Shown piece by piece: positions 11,695-24,038 of a stretch of DNA of 64,000 bases; position 1 is the stretch's first letter, and every line of letters begins with the position of its first letter. Under the pieces are notes generated by a model. It did not search any database. It saw only the letters and a program-made list of their open reading frames with translations, and was not told where the DNA came from. The stretch is from Caenorhabditis elegans (Eukaryota; Nematoda; Chromadorea; Rhabditida; Rhabditidae): the NCBI RefSeq assembly GCF_000002985.6, contig NC_003283.11:8742001-8806000 (forward strand), given 5' to 3'. The translations under genes were made by a program, and so were the position numbers.

Positions 11695-13759
11695 ATGTTT
11701 CCTAGTGAATTATTACCAGTGTTTGTTATCTTTTTCTTGCCTGAGCTAGAAAAAACGTCAATTTTTGCAACTCTGTTTTTGCAACTGTTAGAGTCATTAT
11801 ATTACCAGTTCAATGAATTTGTTCAAACGGATTCAAACATTCTTTACATCTTCAAAAAAAATCCTACTGACCGATTTGTAAGTTTTCGTTTTTAACACAA
11901 AATTTAATCTTGAGCCCTTTTTTCAGGATACGAATTTCATTTTTTACTGGTTTTGGATACAATTTGAAACATTGTTAAATGCGAGATACTATGATCTTTC
12001 CCAAAAAATCAACGAAATTTTCAATCCATCTTTTCCAAAAAATTATGAAGAAGTGAGAGAATATTCACGTAAAATATGATTGATTCTATTCAAAATTTAA
12101 CAGAAATCCAATCAGTTAAAAGACGAGATATTTCCAATATTCCTTGATTTTTTCAATTTTTTAGAAATGGAGAATCATGCCACCATAACAAAAGACAAGT
12201 CCAGCAATGATGTAAGTGGTATATAAAAGCACCCAGGAAGCTCAATTGAATTATTTCAGAAATATCAAATTATTAACATTCCATTGAAATGCCCAATCAG
12301 TTTCATTAAAAATGATGTGAGTTGAAATAGGTGTTTTGTTAACTTTTCATTTTGATTTTTTTTAAAATATGCTTTTCCTTTTCCTTACAGTATAAATATA
12401 ACAAAATTTATATTTTGTTGTGGCAAACGAAATTGATGATCAACCCATTGAAAAAGGCATTGACGCGTTGAGTACACTGAATTCAAGTATTTGTGTCAGG
12501 GAAGAAACTCAGGATTTTACTTTTTTATCTGATACTAGAGTCGGATTAGAGAAACCCAAAACTGATATAAAATCGGCAGAGATAAATGATTTTTCTCGCG
12601 AGTATATTGCGAAAGTTGAAAACGAAGTAGCAGAGATTTCTAACTCTGCAATTGTAAGAAGACTTTTGGTTTTGTATTAATATTAAGTTCTTTATTGTTT
12701 AGGCAGCGATTGAGGAGTGCCGTCAAATTGAGCAAGAGGACGTCACACAAAAATACAGCAATTGCGCTTCGGACACAGAATCGGATTATGATGATAAGGA
12801 AGTTTTCGAAGCAAAATTAAAAGAACAAGAGAGACAAAACACGGAAGAATTGAGAGAAAAAATAGCACAGTAAAGTGTCGTAAAGTGAGATTTGAGATTT
12901 TTGTAATTTTTTTGAGAATTTCTAGAAAGAAAGGGACTTGAATGTAATATATCAGGAAAATTGCAGAATATGTTTGCTGAGGAAATCAAAGAACTTAAAA
13001 GACTCCACAAATTGAAACTTGCGGCATTTTTCGATTGCATTCGGTTGAAATATCGATTTGAAGAAAAAGCACACGAATGGTCCGATTGGATTGAAAACCA
13101 TCTTAGACAAATGATTATTAGAGTGCAAACAAAATTTATTGATTTTGAAACTATGGTACGGTTGTCAATGGCCTAATTATATTTTGAAATTTCAGGCAAA
13201 AAATTTCAAATATTTCAAATCAGTTTCGGAAGAAATGATGCCTGAAATAAATTCTGAAATATTTAATCTAAATGAAGAAATCACGATCTTGCTCAACAAT
13301 TTTTCTACCATTTTCAACAACTTTGAAATTATGTATATCGACCATCCAGAAGGACTTTTTATTCGCGTTATTCAAGTTAGTTTTTTTCAAAATTGGGATT
13401 CCTTTTTTATTGTGTTGATAATTTTTGTTTGTTTCCATTAACGATCAGTAAACAATATTGATTTACAATACTTTACTTCTATTTTTCAGAAAAGCTTGTG
13501 CATGATAGCTGTAAAACTCCTGGAAATCCGGAATTCTTTAGACAAAGCTGACATGTCAAATGACTGGTATGAAGAGACAAGGGCGCTTTTCTCAAACATC
13601 AAAATAAGTGACATTCCAACGGTTTCCCAATTGAGAAAAATTTGTAAAAATGAGAGTCATTCTGACTACGAAGAATTGAAATTTCCGGAGGTTTTGAGAG
13701 TAGCTACTGTAGTGATTGAAGAAGTTTCAAACAACAGTAAAGAATCAGAAGAATTATAG
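11695..13759 (+). pseudogene. Group 3 coiled-coil gene, probably frameshifted
   Basis: Exons read well locally: 11695-11878, about 11928-12052, 12103-12209, 12260-12316, about 12390-12654, 12703-12870, about 12965-13154, 13196-13375 and 13490-13759. The ends of the last two exons (FIRVIQ then KSLCMIAVKLLEIRNSLDKA) align with FVRVFQ and KCIADTAKIILEIYDSFG of the 4162-8177 gene, so they are paralogues. The Lys/Glu-rich part (KLKEQERQNTEELREK) is a likely coiled coil. Two junctions fail. After the strong ttacag acceptor near 12389 the first bases contain TAA in the frame required downstream. At about 12870 the exon runs into TAA and no donor gives the phase needed by the exon that follows. Either the gene is decayed by at least two small indels, or it is two shorter genes whose structure I cannot see. 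Confidence 0.55.
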
Positions 13760-13896
13760 CAAGAAATATGTGAATGAAATAAATGACATATTTTTTGACT
13801 TATTTATAAAATAAAAGTATCATTTTCAAATGTAAAAATATGTTTTTTACTGTTATTAATAAACTTAAACTTGTATTTTTCTTCGTATGACTTGCT

Positions 13897-14968
13897 TCAT
13901 AAATTGTCGTATCCTGGAGGTTTTTCAATAGCTCGATGAGAATTTTTTGACACTATTGTAAGATCCATTTGACGAGAAAGTGTCTCTTGTATATAATCAC
14001 GCTCAGCCACATCAAACTGCAAAAACTGTCTTTATTACAACATAAGTTTGGTTTTGTGCACCTTTTGAATAAGCTCACTTAACTGTTTCATCCTATCATC
14101 AACATAAATAAACTCTGATCCGATCCCTTGTTCAGTGGCAGTACAACCTTCTTCTTCAAACATTTCAAGCGTTGATATCAGTTCACTCATTTCTGTTCTT
14201 AATTCCTCAACGGTTCCGATAACTTCTCCAATTAGTTGTGTAAAAACTTGAACATCCGTTGATCCATCTGCATTGAATTCAGTAGCATGTTGGTAGAAAA
14301 CTCTCAAAGCGCTCAATAAATCGTCCATTTCAGTATCTAAGAGCGCTTCTCCTATCCTCATTCGCCTATGATTTTCTATAACCTGAAAACAAAATAGAAG
14401 TGTAAAATAAAATCGCTCAATTGCAATTTCAAGTCTTACAATTGGTTCTGTTGCACTGTATACAATAGATAACACTTTGTGAGCATCTCTCAATGTTTTG
14501 CATTGTCGTTTGAATTGTTCGGACCTATCTTCAATTGCCAGACTCTCATCAACTGAGCAGTGTTGAAGGCTGAACTTATTACATTTTTAGTATCGTTAAA
14601 CAGAACTCACTTGAAACAAAACAAGTGTCATCTTGCTTCTCTAATTGATTTTTTTGATCTTCAAATCTATCTTCATTGATGTGTCCAAGACGATTCTCTC
14701 CATCGAGGATTGTGTGATGAAGTTCTTGATTCAAATTGAGAATTTTTTGATTTTTATCCGCATATTTTGACAGCCCATTTGCCAGTTCGAGTTTGTGCTC
14801 AGTTTCATCCGTTATTTTTCGCAGTTTATTTATTTTATTTTTAAGATCTTTATCCATCTGACGTATGATGAATTTGTTTGGATCCTGTTTTTCTAACTTT
14901 TTTTTTTCTTGGCTATTCTTTTCTAATACAGTATTTTCGTTTGAGATGAAATGACTTTCTTGAATATT
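13897..14968 (-). pseudogene. Group 1 coiled-coil gene with one-base deletion
   Basis: Read on the minus strand, exons are 14968 to about 14618 (Lys/Glu-rich coiled coil), about 14580-14456, about 14397-14060 and 14019-13897, ending in TGA. The core block (EMDDLLSALRVFYQHATEFN) and tail (KPPGYDNL) match the intact gene at 17016-18491 (DMEDLLSDLRMF; GPPAYETT). Near 14545 the alignment NTAQLM versus NSAQLM is followed by a one-base deletion relative to the paralogue, which throws DESLAIED out of register, and no splice option restores it. The first exon has a good acceptor but no start upstream, so the 5' end is also missing or unseen. The C-terminus carries a PPGY (PPxY-type) motif. Function unknown. 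Confidence 0.6.
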
Positions 14969-15488
14969 CTAAACAATTAAAAATATTTGAATTCAAAATT
15001 TACAGAAAGCAAACCTCCTCGCGTATTACTTATATTTCTTGATTCTTTCCCTCCGTTTGTCTCAATTTATTCAATTTTTAGTAAATGGCAACTTTGATAT
15101 CTGAAAAATAACTTAAGCAATTTTAAGACTATCAAAAATAAATGAAGTTTGAAGAAACACAGAAAAATAAGTGACAATATATGTACTTATTATAAAATGA
15201 TATTGCTATGAACTCACGTTTTAGAACGTAAGGGAAAATAAAATGAGCAAGAATATATAAGATAAACATTATCGTGGACACGAACATGAACCGACATCAT
15301 TTTAAAAAAGTTACCATCAACTTCATTTTTAGTCCGGTTACAATTAAAAAATAAAAACCTTGAAAAAATACAACAAACATTCCTTTTATAAATACATTCC
15401 TTTTTGCAATATAATCATAAAATTAGTTAAAATATTAAACAGTGAAACAGTGTGAGTGAAAGTTTATAGCTGGATAATTTGCATTCCA
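14969..15488. other. Intergenic, nothing recognised
   Basis: About 520 bp of AT-rich sequence between two convergently similar minus-strand genes. It may hold a lost first exon of the left gene, but no start codon with a phase-compatible donor stands out. Confidence 0.35.
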
Positions 15489-16708
15489 TTAAATAATGAA
15501 TTTGAACTGAACTGATTTTTAATTAATTAAAATAAGTTTCTTCGAGCTTCTCTTACTTTTTTGATTAGATCACTCATCTCTGTCATGTAGTCATTTACCA
15601 GAATTAGTTCTTTCACTACTTCATGTTCTATATCACCATTGGAATCACTTTCATTCTCCATTCTTGATTGAATGCTGATCAACTCAGTTTTTATATTTTC
15701 AGTTATCGGTAATATTTGATTAACAAGACTGATAAATTCAGCGTCATTTCCAGATCCTTCTGCATTAAATTCTGTGTTATAATACGAAAAAACACGGAGG
15801 GAGCTCAATAAATCGTCCATATCTATCTCAGATTGGTTTCTCATTTTTACAGCTTGGAGAATCTGGAAGAAGCTAATGTTTTCATAAAGAGATTTAAAAC
15901 TGAAGCTTTGCCTAATTTGAAAGTATAAAAACAAACCAGTGTTTCTGAAATGTTGAATTCACATTCAAATAGTTTGTATTTGCTGCATAAAATGTTGCAT
16001 TGCTGCTTGAATAGGTTGAATTGATCATCTAACGACTGCTTGGCTCTCAACTTTGCAAGATTTGCAACTGCAACAAAATTAATTACTATAAGATTTCAAG
16101 AAATCTCCTTACTTCCGTTCAATATAGCTGTTTCAGTATTTTTCAGTTTCTCTTTTTGAGAATCATTTTGTTGTTTTTCCAACATTTGAAATTGAAGTTC
16201 TCCTTCAATTTCTGTTTTATCTAGGTTTCGTTTCAATTCCAAATATTCTTCATTGATTTCCTTTTGTTGCTTCAACTTTTCAGCGTTATTTTTATTTTTG
16301 ATTTGTCTGAAAATAATAATACAATTTTTCATACAGCTTTATTTGTTCATAAATCTTGAACTAAATGCTTATATCTAGATTATTCTCAGTTTTATCGATA
16401 AGTCTACAAAGGCGGAATATTTGTTCTATTCCAATTCTTAAACTTGTTTTTTATGAGAAATAATTGGACATTAACTAACTAATGGAATTTTCCAATTAGT
16501 GTCGGAAATGTAAAAAAATGTATTTAAATACACCTTATGCGTTAGGTTTTTTCAAGTAACCAAATATGTATAATAAAAACTGTCAAAAAGTTTCGATGAA
16601 CTCTAAAAGATTAAAATTACTTATTTTGACTTTAATTAGTTATTTTTCATCCCCAAATTAATATACTCACTGGTCACATGCGTCCGGCTTACAGGCAGGG
16701 AATGACAT
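15489..16708 (-). CDS. Group 1 coiled-coil protein, short-tailed
   Basis: Five exons on the minus strand join in phase: 16708-16671, 16306-16113, 16067-15937, 15862-15557 and 15506-15489, giving about 228 residues. Residues about 14-75 are Lys/Glu/Gln-rich and likely coiled coil. The fourth exon has the group block DMDDLLSSLRVFSYYNTEFN followed by acidic helices. Exon order, phases and the GGA-A|gtaag junction after exon 2 are identical to the gene at 17016-18491. That gene and 13897-14968 end in a roughly 40-50-residue tail containing PPxY. Here the last exon is only FKFII before the stop, or the frame reads through the donor to stop at 15527, so the tail is lost. No signal peptide or membrane helix. 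I do not recognise the family; paralogy to its neighbours is clear, function is not. Confidence 0.7.
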
Positions 16709-17015
16709 ATTTTGCTACCTGCAATTGATATATTGTAAGAAATAGTATAGTATGAAAAATCTTCTATACAGAGATATTGAATAAATACAAATTAGTACTT
16801 GTTATAATTTACGAAATTTGATTTGATATTCATTTATTGGAATAACAATTCATTTAATGTCATTTAAATTAATTTAAAACAAATTATCATGATGTTAAAC
16901 TGAAGGTCAGAAGAAAAATGTTTACAATGGAATGCAGAATGCATAGAATAGAAGAAAGTAAGAAAGGTGAGCAAAACCTTTACATTTCAAAAGTAGTTAA
17001 TTATTGAGAATACAT
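16709..17015. other. Intergenic, nothing recognised
   Basis: About 300 bp between two head-to-tail paralogues. It must contain the promoter of the left gene and the 3' flank of the right one. No repeat or RNA gene seen. Confidence 0.4.
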
Positions 17016-18491
17016 TTAGTTTTCGGTGATTGCTGCTGGCTTAACCTTCTTTGTGGTTTCATAGGCGGGTGGTCCTTCAAGAGCGTTACGTCCATTTCTA
17101 GTAGAATGAGCAATTCTCATTTGATCAGCCAATGTCTCTTGAATGTGGTCACGGCTGATGACGTTGAACTGAAACGTATTTGTTGTGAAAATATTTGTGA
17201 AAGGAAAATGTGATTACCAGCTGGATTTTGATACTGATTTCTTTCATTTTGTCACTAATGGCGATCATTTCTTTCAAAATCCCATTTTGATCAGTGACAA
17301 GTGGCTCCTCTTCGAAAACGCCAATCTTTGAATCAATTGTATTGATTTCAGTAGTCAATTCTCCAATTATTGCAATGACGTCAGCAATATGCCCAGTGAA
17401 TCTCTCTTCATCAGTAGATCCACCTGCATTAAATTCAGAAGCACAAATTCTGAACATTCTGAGATCACTCAAAAGATCTTCCATATCAAAGTCTATAAGC
17501 GGTCTTCCAGCTTTCATACGATTGTCAATATTCATAAGCTGAAAGAAAATCTTTGATAAGTTGTACTAGTACATTATGTTCCAACAATTCAAAATACAAA
17601 ACAAACCTGTGCTTCAATAGAATTGTATGAATTGCAAAAGGCTCTGTGGCGGTTGATAAGATTTCTGCAATGTTGACGAAATTGTTCGAAGTTATCCTCA
17701 ATTGCTAGACTTGTCATCAACTGTGCCGAATTAGCAACTGAATATCAATTTTTGGATTAACTAAATTTTAAAAACAAAGTTCTTACTTCCTGAGAAGGCC
17801 CTATTCTCTATCTTCTCCAATCGCTTCTTCTGTTCCTCAATTCGTTTTTCATCCATTTTTTGAAGTTTTTCTTCTTGGTTTATCTTGATTTCGTGAATCC
17901 CTTGATTCAATTTCAAAACTTCTTCATTAAACTTCTTTTGTTCCGCGTTCCTTTCTTCTCTGATTTTGTTGCACATTTCTTGCCGAATCTTTTCCCCGTT
18001 CTTAATGATTTCTGCCGAATCATTCAGTTGCTGACGACGAATTTGAAGTTTTTCTTCAAGTTCTTTTTGTAGCTTCTCAAGCTCAAATTTTCTCTTCTCA
18101 ACTTCCATTTTGTTTGAATCATTTCGAACATTCAACTTCTCTCTGGTAATAGCATTGAGGCGTTCTTGCAATGCTTCCATTTCTTCGATTTGTCTGAAAA
18201 TGTCCCATTTTGAAAAATAAATTATGGTCGAAAATGATTGAAACATACTTTGCTCTTTGGTTCAAGATTTCCTTTTTCTTTTCCTCCGCACCTTTCTTCA
18301 ATTTTTCTCTCGTCTCGTCTAATTCTCTTTCATGGGCAGCATGCAGACCGGCAGATTTTTGTTGAACTTGCTAAATAATGTTTCAAATTATGTATGAAAA
18401 TTGTATCCATGCTCACTCTATTTATTTTGTCGCGTTCTTCTTTCAACTCATTTTCTCTGGCAACTTTTCGTTCCTCATATTTTGAAGACAT
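17016..18491 (-). CDS. Group 1 coiled-coil protein with PPxY tail (intact)
   Basis: Six exons join without any phase conflict: 18491-18417, 18370-18249, 18193-17787, 17737-17607, 17538-17218 and 17168-17016, for about 402 residues. The start MSSKYEERK is the only ATG preceding a consensus donor. Residues 1-200 are almost continuous Lys/Glu/Gln/Arg heptads, a long predicted coiled coil. Then comes the group core (SLAIEDNFEQFRQHC, DMEDLLSDLRMF, an acidic helix) and a tail DHIQETLADQM...GPPAYETT, where PPAY fits the PPxY consensus bound by WW domains. It is cytosolic or cytoskeletal by composition, with no signal peptide. This is the best reference model for group 1. I cannot name the family. 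Nematode intermediate-filament or kinetochore proteins have similar composition but no diagnostic motif is present. Confidence 0.8.
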
Positions 18492-18686
18492 GGTGCAATG
18501 GATGCAGAAATGGCCTGAATTAAAGTATTAATAAGATACAAAATATATAAATAAACAAAATAGGAGGCAGATAAAGTATTGGCTTAAAACCAACTGTAAA
18601 ATAATGAAAATGAAAGGCAAACATTAAAGGAAAATATTTTTAAAGAATAATGACATGGCTTTAAAAAAAACATTAGATTAATAAAA

Positions 18687-20936
18687 TTAATTTTTGATTT
18701 CCAGTTTCTGGCTAACATCGGAAATCGCTTCGATTGGCATCGACACGTTATGTCTTTGTTGGATACTCTCAGTAATTACACGACGGTTTTCGGCAATTGG
18801 TTGAAGATTATTAATCTAAAAGTGAAACTTTTTACTCATAACCCTTTTGAAGAGTTGAAATTTTAGGAAATTGCCGATATGGCCACCACATCGGACGGGT
18901 TTTGTGAACTTACGATATTAAAGAGATCATCTTTCAAGTCACTAAAACGTTTGTTGTTCTCTTCTTCAATTGCAATCTTGAGCTCAAGATTACGTCTCAA
19001 GCCAGCAATGACTGGTTGAAAATCCGAAACCTTAGATTTGATCTTCCGGAGCTCATCCTGAAAGATGTTCCATTTAGTTGTCTCATTTTGATAACATATT
19101 TTCTACTCACACTCATTGAAACATCTTCCAACTCCAAAAATGCTAAGTTTTGTTCAATTGCCCCAACTTTGTCGTTAATGGCACGAAGGCATTCGGAAAG
19201 GCGAGTGACATATTGTTTGGTTGACCTTATTTGTCTTTCGCTTAACCTTGCGAAATGGTCTTCAGTTGCTCCAAGCTGAAAATTAAGATTATGAACTTTA
19301 TTAATAGCCTTGAAAAAATAAGGAAAAATGAGTTGTTTAATATATATATCCAAATATATATATATATATATATATATCCATATTTCTCCTAGGTTTGTTG
19401 GCTGCCAACTCTTTTAACATCTTCATTAACGAAGTCAAAGTGTAACATTTATTTAACTCACCACAACAGCTGCTCTACCGAAGAATCCATCAAAATCTGC
19501 CATCGGCCCATTTTTCAGCTCTGCCATTTTGCCGTTAACTTGTCTTCGATTCTTTTGGTCGTCAACACATCGCTGAATAGCCAGATCTTGCATTCCCATT
19601 GACTGCACGTCAACCAAATCACTTCGAATATCATTAATTGCCTAGAAAGTTAATTTGAAATATAGTTTCCAAACAGACATGACTTACCATAACTTGGTTT
19701 TCCTTGCGTTCCTCTCGCTCACTCGACGCTGCTTCTCTTTGTGCTTCGTGAATTTCATTTCTCTTATCCATTAAAACTTCTGTTTTTTTCTGAGCCAAAA
19801 GTCTACAAATTAAAATTTAAAAATTAGAAAAATAACAAACATTACACTTACTCTTCCATATCTTTTTTGTTATCAACTTCGTCAAAGATTTGTCTTCCCA
19901 CTTCAGATTCCATAATCATGCTTCTAGCTTTTCCTTCAGCAATTTCCTTATCCAAGTGCAGATTTTTCTAAACTTAAATTAATGTCATAGGTAGTAACAG
20001 ATTAATGCAGCAAGTTATCTTTCCTTACTAGAAAAAATGTTATTTGATTTTTTAACACTTCTTAATATACCGTATTTCTTCTATTTGTAAGACATGCAAT
20101 ATTCATTTTTGGACCTACTTAGATGCAATACTATTAGAGTGTGCAATACTAATTTTCGAGCACATTTTTGTGATATTTTCCATCAAGTAATAACACAATT
20201 TCATCAATTTCAACAACAAAAATCGGATCAAAGTAGCGAATTTTACGTCTGATACGCAAAAATGACCGAGTTGTTTTCATATCTTAAAAATGTTGGCTTG
20301 TTATAGCAATTCTGTAAAAGTTTTCCTGAGAACGATTTTCTATTGCAAACTTTGAAATCTCTAAAAAATAGAACAAAAATAAAATGTTGCAAAGTAATAG
20401 ACGTGCCAAATAATTAGACGCGCGTTACAAATAAAGGAATAATGGTAAGTAACATTTTCCATCTTAAAATATTGAATGTGTACAAAACTAACCTCGTTGA
20501 ACTTAGACGTAGCGTCTTCAAAATGGTTCAGTGCAATTGATGTTAAAACATCAATTTTCTTCGAATTTTGTTCAACCTCAATTTGTGCATTTCTTATGCT
20601 TTCCTCCTTTTTTTGTTCGTGTTCAGCTTGTTCTTTTAGTATTCTTTGGTCAACTTCTTTAAAAAAAAATGGTTCAGAAAGAATATTAATGAATTAAATT
20701 CTATTTACCCACCTTTCTTAAATCGATCCGCTTCATCTGCGAGCATTTTCATGTTTCTCAGGTGCTGATGATCACTACGAGAGAGTTCTTGTTGTAACCG
20801 TGTGGGACCACTATCTTGTATTTCTCTAAACATGTTCAAAACGTTCTTGTAAAATTGTTATTGCAACATACCGAATTGCATCCTGGTGTTTTACTTCGTC
20901 GCGTGCGTTTTGCTCGTCGCGCTGAGCTGTGGACAT
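18687..20936 (-). CDS. Group 2 coiled-coil protein (intact)
   Basis: Nine minus-strand exons join in phase, giving about 395 residues: start MSTAQRDEQNARDEV at 20936, second exon about 20827-20711, third about 20658-20493, then about 19975-19856, 19803-19689, 19642-19463, 19275-19111, 19059-18915 and 18815-18687. Nearly the whole protein is charged and helical, rich in Glu, Lys, Arg and Gln. Useful landmarks are RSDLVDVQSMGMQDLAIQR, GRAAVVLGATEDHFARL and INNLQPIAENRRV. These align with RNDLSQVMKMGMVNLSMQ, QRAISVLGAPPGY and VNCLHLISEKRG in 22959-24038. Intron 3 is about 520 bp, unusually long for this cluster. An AT microsatellite sits in intron 6. No signal peptide or transmembrane segment. 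Function unknown; a structural or scaffold role is only an inference from the coiled coil. Confidence 0.8.
19354..19377. repeat. TA microsatellite
   Basis: Simple (TA)n run inside an intron of the 18687-20936 gene, followed by a short tatatcca repeat edge. Likely length-variable between strains. Confidence 0.9.
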
Positions 20937-22958
20937 TTTGAAACGGGAACTTTCTGAAACTGAGTATTAGAATAAAAACAACTTTTAAGAAAACATATTA
21001 CACGATTGAGCCAAATGATATCAGAGCGAGGAGATCAGAATTCAGGATATACATGGAAGATAATAGTTAATAAAAAATAACCCTAATAGTTAATACATAT
21101 ATAATTCCAAAAACCTTAAATGTGTTTACCATTTGTAATGCCTGGTTTCAATATGAAATTGACAACTAAAACAATCTACAGCAGTTTTACTAATGTTGAA
21201 CAGAACAGTGATAAAAAGAGAATCGAAAGACAGAAACTCCGCCTCCAGTTTAGACGTAGGAAGAAAATAAAAGTTAGCAATAGGTTCAATCACAATAAAT
21301 TTTATTGTGGAGAAAAACAGTTTTATTATTAGCAATGGTCATTTTTAAACTGAGGAAGAACACGATTCACACTACACTTTTCGATTTTCACGTACAATTT
21401 AAAAAAGTGATCTCAGGTGGTAAACATATCTAAAATTGATACTCAGAATTTAGTTGTCAAACAAATTAAAAACAGATAATGAAAGATGTAACATGTGTTA
21501 TTGTGAAATTTGAATTTTCTATGTAATTTTTATCAACTAAAGTTTATTTGTTTTATTCATATCAGCAAAAAACCAGAAAAAGTTCAAGAAACTTTGGTTA
21601 AAAACTGTTAAAATTGAGACAAAAGGGGGTTTCTTAAAATAGTTTTGTGATTAACAATTTTTTTCAATTCCCTCTAGATACTTGGAATTTAGTTTTAAAT
21701 TTAATTTTGGTACGTTTGAAATTTAAATTAAATATGGAATTTAGTTGCAACTAAACAATGAAATACCAAATGGTTTCAGTCAATATTTACAGGAAAAGTT
21801 TGATGAGACTGCAAAGTCAGCAGAAAGTTTCAAAATCCTACGGAGAAAAGTTTCCAGAATTGTTTTAGGGTACTTACTTATAATACCTGTACCTCAGTTC
21901 ATAATACCTGTACGAACAGTTCCGTATTTTTAACGCAAAACTAATGTTTTGAAGCCCTTATTTTCTATGGCTAAAAACGTTAAAGAGTTTGAGTAAATAT
22001 TTTAAAAAACATTTTTAAACATATCTACAACACTAATATAAATTATAAATACAGGATTGACATACCAAAATGAAGAAATACAGAATTAGATGAAGAACCT
22101 CTTACAGAGCCGAATATAAAAAATTTTTGACAAGTTCTTGCTGTTGACCGCTAGTCTTTTATACTATTTCAACCTGTTGTTCTTAATTTAACACTTAGCA
22201 AACAAAAGATAACGTAATGGAGAAGGTGTCAGTTCTGTGGAAATGTGTGTTTCCTCAGTTTATTTTCCACTGAGGAAGATCAAACGTATGACTAGGAATT
22301 TTGTGATATTGAACTGGTCAATACTTGCGAAGTTCGTTTTACACCTAATACAATAATGTATAACACACGGACCATTGTTTATTTTACAGCAAGACCCGAA
22401 TTGGAATCACGGATTTATATGATACGATATCAAACTAAATCACAATTTGGAAGTGCGTAGCTGTGAACATTTACTGAAACTTGAATCTATAGGGTATAAT
22501 ATCGGACACCGTAAAAAACGTGACAAAACAAACTTTCAAGAATGGATCTTCATTCAACTACAAAATATAATTATTCCTCAGAACTTTGTGTTCTTTCTCA
22601 CTGAAATCATGTGAACTGTTGAAATATTCCTCATTAAATTTCCATAAACTTTTAAATTTGCATTTCTTCATGGTTAACTTTTCACAATATAAGGAAGATC
22701 GAGGTAACGTCTGTATGACATGTGCAATTCTCGTGAAATGTTTTTCAGGAATTGGTATAGAAATCTTAGGAAGTTCTACAAAATTTCAATCATACACATG
22801 TGTTAAATATCATTGATAAGAAGATGTTTGATGATGTATCAGCAATTATTTCTATGTCGAAATATAATTTAAACTTAAAATACGCTTAGGAATAAAACAA
22901 TTTATTCATACATTGTAGATAGTATACATAAAATTGAAAAAAGAACAGTTTAAAATAA
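20937..22958. other. Intergenic, about 2 kb
   Basis: No supported gene. A plus-strand frame at 21745-21933 begins with a charged peptide (QYLQEKFDETAKSAESFK) that looks more protein-like than its surroundings and might be a fragment of a cluster paralogue, but no splice partner is found. The remaining frames (21120-21332, 22586-22816) look like noise. The segment must include the upstream region of the 18687-20936 gene. Confidence 0.4.
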
Positions 22959-24038
22959 TCAAGTCCCATTGCTGATTTGGAGATTTTGAAATTGTGGCAT
23001 TGACAGATTCATTTTTTCTTCAATCAATCGGTTCATTTCTCCGCGTTTTTCGGAAATCAAATGCAAACAATTAACCTAAAAAATCAAAATTTAATTTTTA
23101 AATTCGTATCCAAAAATTTACCATTGCGAATAATCGTTTTTTCATATCCACAAATTTTTCATAATTATCTGGATCAATTTCCTGATTTTCACTGTTTAGG
23201 ATCCGTTTGAAATTCGGAATCACTTTGTTGAAATCGGATATTTGAGTTCGGATTTGGCTGATCATGCCCTGTAACTTGGGATAACGTTTTGTGTTAGCAC
23301 ACGGATTTCGAGCTTACATTCATCAAAACCTCTTTTAGTTCGTAACAAGCCAAGCTTTGCTCCAGATTAGTGACCATCGTACTAATTGAAAGAAGAACTT
23401 CTCCAAACTGGATCAAATAGTTCTTAGTTTTCGCTTTTTCTTCCTTTTTCGCAGGATAGCCTGGCGGTGCACCAAGCTGAAACGAGCAGAAAATAACTTT
23501 TTAAAAATCATATTATTCGAAACAGTTAGTGAAAACGCAGTAAGATAAAATTTTTCTAGACGTGGCAATTTTACAAATGATACTAACCACAGAAATTGCT
23601 CGCTGGAAAAACTTGTCAATTTCTTCTGTCTTCGATTTTATGTTGATAATATGCTGATTAACTTTTCTGCGGTTGTTTCTCTCTTGAGCAATAATTTGCA
23701 TTGAAAGATTCACCATTCCCATTTTCATGACTTGGCTCAAATCATTGCGAAGCTCACATAACATCTGTAAGATACACTGCTAACTTAGCAATTGTTAACA
23801 AACGAATACCTCTTCATGATCGGCGCTTGCCTCTTTTCTGATATCAATAACACTGTCCTTTTCAGCATTTTGAATTTTCAAGTAAAGCTCAAATAGATCT
23901 TCAGCATGCTGTTGAGCAATAATTCTGGAATTTCAATAATAATAGAAATTCATAATACGACCATACTGTGTAACATATTTGCACTCACTCATTGTTGTCT
24001 ATTCTGGTTTCAACATCATCAAAAATTGATGTCTCCAT
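22959..24038 (-). CDS. Group 2 coiled-coil protein, N-terminally short
   Basis: Six minus-strand exons join in phase: from METSIFDDVETRID at 24038, through about 23925-23810, 23764-23588, 23477-23319, 23267-23123 and 23075-22959, giving about 254 residues. The sequence lines up with residues about 130-395 of the 18687-20936 product, whose internal MESEVGRQIFDEVD corresponds to this start. It therefore lacks the first third of its paralogue, either through loss or because the start moved inward. Helical, charged composition throughout; APPGYP at the fourth exon start is another PPxY-like string. The C-terminal FKRILNSENQEID block is shared with the broken gene at 9884-11066. No targeting signal. 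Family not recognised. Confidence 0.75.
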
